Assembly: GCA_035461175.1 (NCBI GenBank)
Contig: DATHVR010000052.1
Span: forward strand, 1 to 9,682
DNA: 9,682 nt
DNA from: DATHVR01 sp035461175
Lineage (GTDB): Bacteria; Actinomycetota; Acidimicrobiia; Spongiisociales; ZC4RG35
Reading direction: 5' to 3'
Positions 6,028 to 9,682 of this stretch are shown piece after piece. The translations under genes were made by a program, and so were the position numbers. The notes under the pieces were generated by a model. That model was given only the letters and a program-made list of their open reading frames with translations, did no database searches and had not been told where the DNA came from. Within the stretch, counting starts at the first letter, position 1. Each line of letters starts with the position of its first letter.

Positions 6028-7439
6028 TCGAGAACGTCCTTGCCGCCCGCTACGCCTCGCCCGAGATGATCGAGGTGTGGGATCCCGTCACCAAGGTCCG
6101 TCTCGAGAGAGAACTGTGGGTGGCGGTCCTCGAGGCCCAGATCGATCTCGGCCTCGATCTGGATCATTCGGTGGTCGAGGCCTACCGGGGTCGCATCGCT
6201 GACGTCGATCTGGAGTCGATCGCCGAGCGGGAGCAGACCCTCCGTCACGACGTCAAGGCGCGACTGGAGGAGTTCAACTCCCTGGCCGGACACGAGACGA
6301 TTCACCTCGGAATGACCTCCCGGGACCTGACCGAGAACGTCGAGCAGGTGCAGGTGAAGCGAGCGCTGAACCTGGTGCTGGTGCGCTCGGTGGCGGCACT
6401 GCTGGGCATGGCCCGGCTGGCCACCGAGTACTCCTCGCTGGCCGTTACCGCCCGAACCCACAACGTCCCCGCCCAGGTCACGACGGTGGGGAAACGGTTC
6501 GCGACCGCCGGCGAGGAGATGGCCACAGCCGTGGAGAGACTGGAGAGAGTCTTCGAGGGTCTGGCCCTACGCGGCGTAAAGGGACCGGTCGGGACTCACC
6601 AGGACCAATCCGAGCTGTTGGCTTCACCCGACGCGGCGATGGATCTCGACCGTCGGGTCGCCACCCGGCTCGGCTTCAGTTCCACCGTGGGTTCGGTGGG
6701 TCAGGTCTACCCCCGGAGCTACGACCTCGAAGTCGTGTCAGGGCTCGTCCAACTCGTGTCGGGTCCGGTCAACCTCACCAACACGCTCCGGCTGATGGCC
6801 GGCCACGACCTCGCCTCTGAAGGCTTCCGGGAAGGCCAGGTCGGCTCGTCGGCAATGCCGCACAAGATGAACGCTCGCACGTCGGAACGGATCCACGGGC
6901 TCAAGGTGGTCCTGGGCGGGCACCTGGCGATGGCCGCGGCCCTGGCGGGAGAGCAGTGGAACGAGGGCGACGTCTCCTGCTCGGTCGTGCGCCGGGTCAT
7001 GCTCCCCGACGCCTTCTTCGCCACTGACGGCTTACTGCAAGGGTTCCTGACCGTGCTCGACGAGGTCGGCTTCTTCCCTGCCGTGATCCAGGCAGAACTC
7101 GACGCCAACCTTCCCTTCCTCGCCACCACCAATCTCCTGGTGGCGGCGGTACACAACGGGATGGGACGCGAGGACGCCCACGAGGTCATCAAGCGCCACG
7201 CCGTCGCCGCTGCTCGCGAACGTCGTGAGAACCCGGTCGAAGCGGTCGATCTGCTCGGACGGTTGGCCTCCGATGACACTTTCGTCCTCGATCGCGCCGA
7301 GATCGATTCTGTGGTCGCCGATCCCCATCGCTTCACCGGGCGCGCCGCCGAGCAGGTGACGAGCTTCGTCGAGAGGGTGGGCCGCATCGCCTCCCGTCAT
7401 CCCGCCGCCGTCGAGTACCGGCCGGGTCCCATCCTCTGA
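6024..7439 (+). CDS. purB: Adenylosuccinate lyase
   Basis: PurB catalyses two fumarate-releasing steps: SAICAR to AICAR in IMP synthesis, using the product of PurC, and adenylosuccinate to AMP. The 471-residue protein begins with the family's RYASPEMIEVWDPVTK (10-24) and carries GMTSRDLTENVEQ (96-108), ARTHNVPAQVTT with His146 (143-154) and the fumarase/lyase signature GSSAMPHKMN (274-283), whose flexible loop supplies the catalytic Ser (275 or 276). The TSRDLTENVEQ and THNVPAQ variants are, from memory, common in actinobacterial PurB. The ATG overlaps the ROK kinase stop (ATGA), and the stop overlaps the next ATG (TGATG), so it sits inside a coupled operon divergent from purC-S-Q-L and not in it. 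Confidence 0.97.
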   Translation: MIENVLAARYASPEMIEVWDPVTKVRLERELWVAVLEAQIDLGLDLDHSVVEAYRGRIADVDLESIAEREQTLRHDVKARLEEFNSLAGHETIHLGMTSRDLTENVEQVQVKRALNLVLVRSVAALLGMARLATEYSSLAVTARTHNVPAQVTTVGKRFATAGEEMATAVERLERVFEGLALRGVKGPVGTHQDQSELLASPDAAMDLDRRVATRLGFSSTVGSVGQVYPRSYDLEVVSGLVQLVSGPVNLTNTLRLMAGHDLASEGFREGQVGSSAMPHKMNARTSERIHGLKVVLGGHLAMAAALAGEQWNEGDVSCSVVRRVMLPDAFFATDGLLQGFLTVLDEVGFFPAVIQAELDANLPFLATTNLLVAAVHNGMGREDAHEVIKRHAVAAARERRENPVEAVDLLGRLASDDTFVLDRAEIDSVVADPHRFTGRAAEQVTSFVERVGRIASRHPAAVEYRPGPIL

Positions 7440-8623
7440 TGCGCCGGATCGGAGCCGAACGGGCCCGAAGGATTGCCCTGGCGGCGCAGGGGTTCGCCGA
7501 TCCATCCCCGCGGGGCCGCATCGACGTCAGGCTCTTTCGCCGGGTCGTGCGCCGCTTGAACCTGATCCAGCTCGACTCTGTCAACGTCTTCAGCCGCACC
7601 CACTACATGCCCTTCTTCTCCCGTCTCGGCGCCTACGACCGTGACGCCCTCGACGACTGGCTATGGCATTCGGGGGAGTTGTTCGAGTACTGGGCTCACG
7701 AAGCCTCGCTGATACCCGTCGACCACCATCCGCTGTTCCGGTGGCGTATGCAGGGCGGCTGGCACTGGAAGCGTCTCGAACGGATGCTGGCCGAACACCC
7801 CGATCTTCTGGACCGGGTCGAGAAGGAAGTGGCTGAGAAGGGTCCGCTCCGAACCGCCCATCTGGAGGATCCCGGCGAGCGAGATTCCGAGCAGATGTGG
7901 GGCTGGTCCGACGGCAAAGTGGCGCTGGAGGCCCTGTTCCTGACCGGACGGGTGACTACTGCGACTCGTCGCAACTTCGTTCGCCTCTACGACCTCACCC
8001 ACCGGGTGCTACCCCGGCATGTGCTGGAGGTCGATCCGCCCGAGGTCGAGGAAGCACAGATGGAACTGTTGCGGGTTGCGGCCCGCTCGCTAGGCATCGG
8101 CACCGCCGAGGATCTGGCCGACTATCACCGCATCCGCATGCCGGTGGCCCGTCCTCTCCTGGAACAACTGGTCGCCCGGGGCGACCTGGAGATGGTCGAG
8201 GTCTCCGGGTGGGATCGCCCGGCGTATCTCGATCCCTCGGCGAGCGCCCCTCATCGCGTGGAGGGCTCGGCGCTGCTCTCCCCGTTCGATTCCCTGGTCT
8301 GGAATCGCCCCCGGGTGGAGCGGATCTTCGATTTCCATTACCGGATCGAGATCTACGTTCCCGCCGACAAACGGGTCCACGGCTACTACGTCCTCCCCTA
8401 TCTCCTCGACGGCGATCTTGTGGCTCGGGTCGATCTCAAGACCGACCGCAAGCAGCGGGTGCTGCGGGTTCGGGGGGCTTTCGCCGAGGATGGGGTGGAC
8501 CGGTCTGCAGTCGCGCCCCGCCTGGCAGCCGACCTGGAGACGACCGCCGGCTGGCTGGGGATGGGAGCGGTCGACGTCGAATCCAACGGTGATCTGGCGG
8601 GCGACCTCGCCGGCTACCTGTGA
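7439..8623 (+). CDS. YcaQ/AlkX-like winged-helix DNA glycosylase (HTH_42 family)
   Basis: A 394-residue member of the YcaQ/AlkZ family of winged-helix DNA glycosylases; characterised members excise bulky or cross-linked alkylated purines and E. coli YcaQ unhooks interstrand cross-links. The N-terminal part shows LNLIQLDSVNVFSRTHYMPFFSRLG (40-64), with the Q-phi-D pair Gln44/Asp46 that marks YcaQ/AlkX proteins (AlkZ has Q-phi-Q), then LFEYWAHEASLIP (81-93) and RWRM (101-104). The C-terminal region has LLSPFDSLVWNR (279-290) and IEIYVPADKRVHGYYVLP (303-320), typical of the family. The ATG overlaps the purB stop by one base, so it is probably translated by re-initiation after purB. Damage specificity and a role in self-resistance cannot be inferred here. 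No SOS-type box was seen in front of it. Confidence 0.85.
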   Translation: MRRIGAERARRIALAAQGFADPSPRGRIDVRLFRRVVRRLNLIQLDSVNVFSRTHYMPFFSRLGAYDRDALDDWLWHSGELFEYWAHEASLIPVDHHPLFRWRMQGGWHWKRLERMLAEHPDLLDRVEKEVAEKGPLRTAHLEDPGERDSEQMWGWSDGKVALEALFLTGRVTTATRRNFVRLYDLTHRVLPRHVLEVDPPEVEEAQMELLRVAARSLGIGTAEDLADYHRIRMPVARPLLEQLVARGDLEMVEVSGWDRPAYLDPSASAPHRVEGSALLSPFDSLVWNRPRVERIFDFHYRIEIYVPADKRVHGYYVLPYLLDGDLVARVDLKTDRKQRVLRVRGAFAEDGVDRSAVAPRLAADLETTAGWLGMGAVDVESNGDLAGDLAGYL

Positions 8624-8776
8624 CGCTTTGTCTCCCACGGAGTGGGGGAAGGTCCCTGCCGCCGGAGCTTGCGGAGGCGGAGGTGTGTGAAACGGGTTTG
8701 TCCGGCCCTTCTGGCCGCCCCCTACCCCGCTTCGCGGGGGCCCCTTCCCCCTCGCTTCGCTCCGGGGGACAAAGCG
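8624..8776. repeat. Imperfect foldback (inverted-repeat) element in the convergent gap
   Basis: The left arm starts on the base after the glycosylase stop (8624-8652: CGCTTTGTC, then TCCC, GGAG, GGGGGAAGG) and the right arm (8743-8776: CCTTCCCCC, CTCC, GGGGGACAAAGCG) is its reverse complement apart from a few mismatches and an 8-base insert. Smaller hairpins lie inside: CCGCC/GGCGG (8659-8680), CGGCC-CTTCT-GGCCG (8703-8717) and CCCCGC-TTC-GCGGGG (8725-8739). This may be a REP- or MITE-like dispersed element, and it may also act as a two-way terminator for the convergent genes. No T-run, target duplication or transposase is visible. Confidence 0.7.
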
Positions 8777-8791
8777 CCGGGGGACAAGGCG
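8762..8791. repeat. 15-bp tandem duplication at the right end of the foldback element
   Basis: CCGGGGGACAAAGCG (8762-8776) is followed directly by CCGGGGGACAAGGCG (8777-8791), differing at one base. The first copy is the outer right arm of the foldback element, so the second looks like a duplication of its end. The remaining gap to 8868 holds a small AGCTCC-C-GGAGCT hairpin (8797-8809), a low-complexity CTACTCACCACTC..CCACTACCC stretch (8808-8834) and nothing else recognisable. Confidence 0.85.
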
Positions 8792-8868
8792 GATGCAGCT
8801 CCCGGAGCTACTCACCACTCAAAACCCACTACCCGGTACCGTCCGCCGCCGGCGCCGACTCTCCTCTA

Positions 8869-9682
8869 CTACGCGAAGGCGCTGAGGCCGGTGATGGCCT
8901 GGCCCATGATCAGGGTGTGGATCTCGTTGGTGCCCTCGTAGGTGTAGACCGTCTCCAGGTTGGCCATGTGACGGAACACGGGGTACTCGAGGGTGATGCC
9001 ATTGCCGCCGAGCACGCCCCGGGCCAGTCGAGCCACCTCCAGAGCATTGCGGGTGTTGTCCATCTTCCCGAAACTGATCTGGTGGGGGGTGAGGGTGCCG
9101 TCGTCCTTGCGGCGGCCCAGGTGGTGCGCCACCAGCGTGCCCCGGTTGACGGCGATCATCATCTCCACCAGCTTGCGCTGGGTGAGTTGGAACCCGCCGA
9201 TCGGCTGGTCGAACTGTTCCCGTTCGAGTGAGTACTCCAGGGCCGACTCGTAACAGGCCCGGGCGGCGCCCACCACCCCCCAGGCGATGCCGTAGCGGGC
9301 CTCGTTGAGACACGACAGCGGTCCCCGCATCGAGGCCACCTCGGGGAGCATGAACCCATCGGGCACCCGCACGTCGTCGAGGCTCAACTCGGAGGTGACC
9401 GAGGCCCGCAGTGAAACCTTGTGCTTGATCTCGTGGGCGGTGAAGCCGGGGGTGTCGGTGGGGACGATGAAGCCGCGTATGCCCTCGTCGGTGCGGGCCC
9501 AGATGATGGCGACTTGGGCCAGGTTGCCGTTGGTGATCCACATCTTGGAGCCGTTGATGACCCAGTCGGAGCCGTCCCGACGGGCGTGGGTGCGCATCGA
9601 AGAGGGGTCCGAGCCCGAGTCGGCTTCGGTTAGACCGAAGCAGCCGATCACCTCTCCCGAGGCCATGCGGGGCAGCCACTCC
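8869..9682 (-). CDS. Acyl-CoA dehydrogenase, glutaryl-CoA dehydrogenase type (N terminus cut by window edge)
   Basis: A FAD-dependent acyl-CoA dehydrogenase closest in pattern to glutaryl-CoA dehydrogenase, which oxidises and decarboxylates glutaryl-CoA to crotonyl-CoA in lysine, tryptophan or aromatic breakdown. About 270 residues are visible: WLPRMASGEVIGCFGLTEADSGSDP, KMWITNG, IRGFIVP, KVSLRASVTSELSLDDVRVP, LNEARYGIAWGVVGAA, REQFDQPIGGFQLTQRKL, ARLARGVLGGNGI and TYEGTNEIHTLIMGQAITGLSAF, where the Glu of YEGTNEIH is the usual catalytic base. The Met at 9666 is not the true start, because in-frame family sequence (EWLPR) continues to the edge; about 120-140 residues lie outside. Ends tail-to-tail with the glycosylase gene. 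The substrate assignment is less sure than the family. Confidence 0.9.
   Translation of the reverse strand, partial: EWLPRMASGEVIGCFGLTEADSGSDPSSMRTHARRDGSDWVINGSKMWITNGNLAQVAIIWARTDEGIRGFIVPTDTPGFTAHEIKHKVSLRASVTSELSLDDVRVPDGFMLPEVASMRGPLSCLNEARYGIAWGVVGAARACYESALEYSLEREQFDQPIGGFQLTQRKLVEMMIAVNRGTLVAHHLGRRKDDGTLTPHQISFGKMDNTRNALEVARLARGVLGGNGITLEYPVFRHMANLETVYTYEGTNEIHTLIMGQAITGLSAFA

Noticed and set aside
7439..8623. Transcription regulator, suggested by the winged-helix family name
   Set aside because: The QLD motif, FEYWAHEASL and length fit the YcaQ/AlkX glycosylases, and no ligand or operator context suggests a regulator.
8725..8739. Classical intrinsic terminator at the CCCCGC-TTC-GCGGGG hairpin
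   Set aside because: No T-run follows on either strand; termination by the wider foldback remains possible but this stem alone does not qualify.

Overview
This GC-rich window (judged by eye) carries densely packed chromosomal genes with many 1-4 base start/stop overlaps and GTG and TTG starts. The protein types (an actinobacterial-style PurB, a small PurL with separate PurS and PurQ, a YcaQ/AlkX-like glycosylase, a GcdH-like dehydrogenase) together with TANNNT boxes placed eight bases before GTG starts fit Actinomycetota, perhaps Acidimicrobiia. The phylum is a moderate-confidence inference and the class is only a guess.

Layout. Bases 1-3888, minus strand, form a purine operon read right to left: purC, purS, purQ, purL, with purL cut by the left window edge. 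It supplies the three-part FGAM synthetase (PurS, PurQ, PurL) and SAICAR synthetase. A short divergent promoter region (about 3889-3974) separates it from a plus-strand run: an exported L,D-transpeptidase (3975-4712), a PaaI/hotdog thioesterase (4748-5128), a ROK-family sugar kinase (5125-6027), purB adenylosuccinate lyase (6024-7439) and a YcaQ/AlkX-like winged-helix DNA glycosylase (7439-8623). The last four are chained by overlaps (GTGA, ATGA, TGATG), so they are probably co-transcribed and translationally coupled. The convergent gap 8624-8868 holds an imperfect foldback repeat. From 8869 to the right edge a minus-strand acyl-CoA dehydrogenase of the glutaryl-CoA type is missing its N terminus.

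Function. PurS/Q/L, PurC and PurB cover step 4 and two later steps of IMP synthesis, and PurB also acts in AMP synthesis, so the two divergent operons share one pathway although purB sits among unrelated genes. The cell-wall, thioesterase, kinase, repair and acyl-CoA genes have no evident link to it.

I found no novel multi-gene system, phage, CRISPR array, RNA gene or transposase. The less ordinary signals are non-coding: a 7-bp tandem repeat between purS and purQ, the foldback repeat at 8624-8791, and two similarly spaced leaderless-type promoter boxes.
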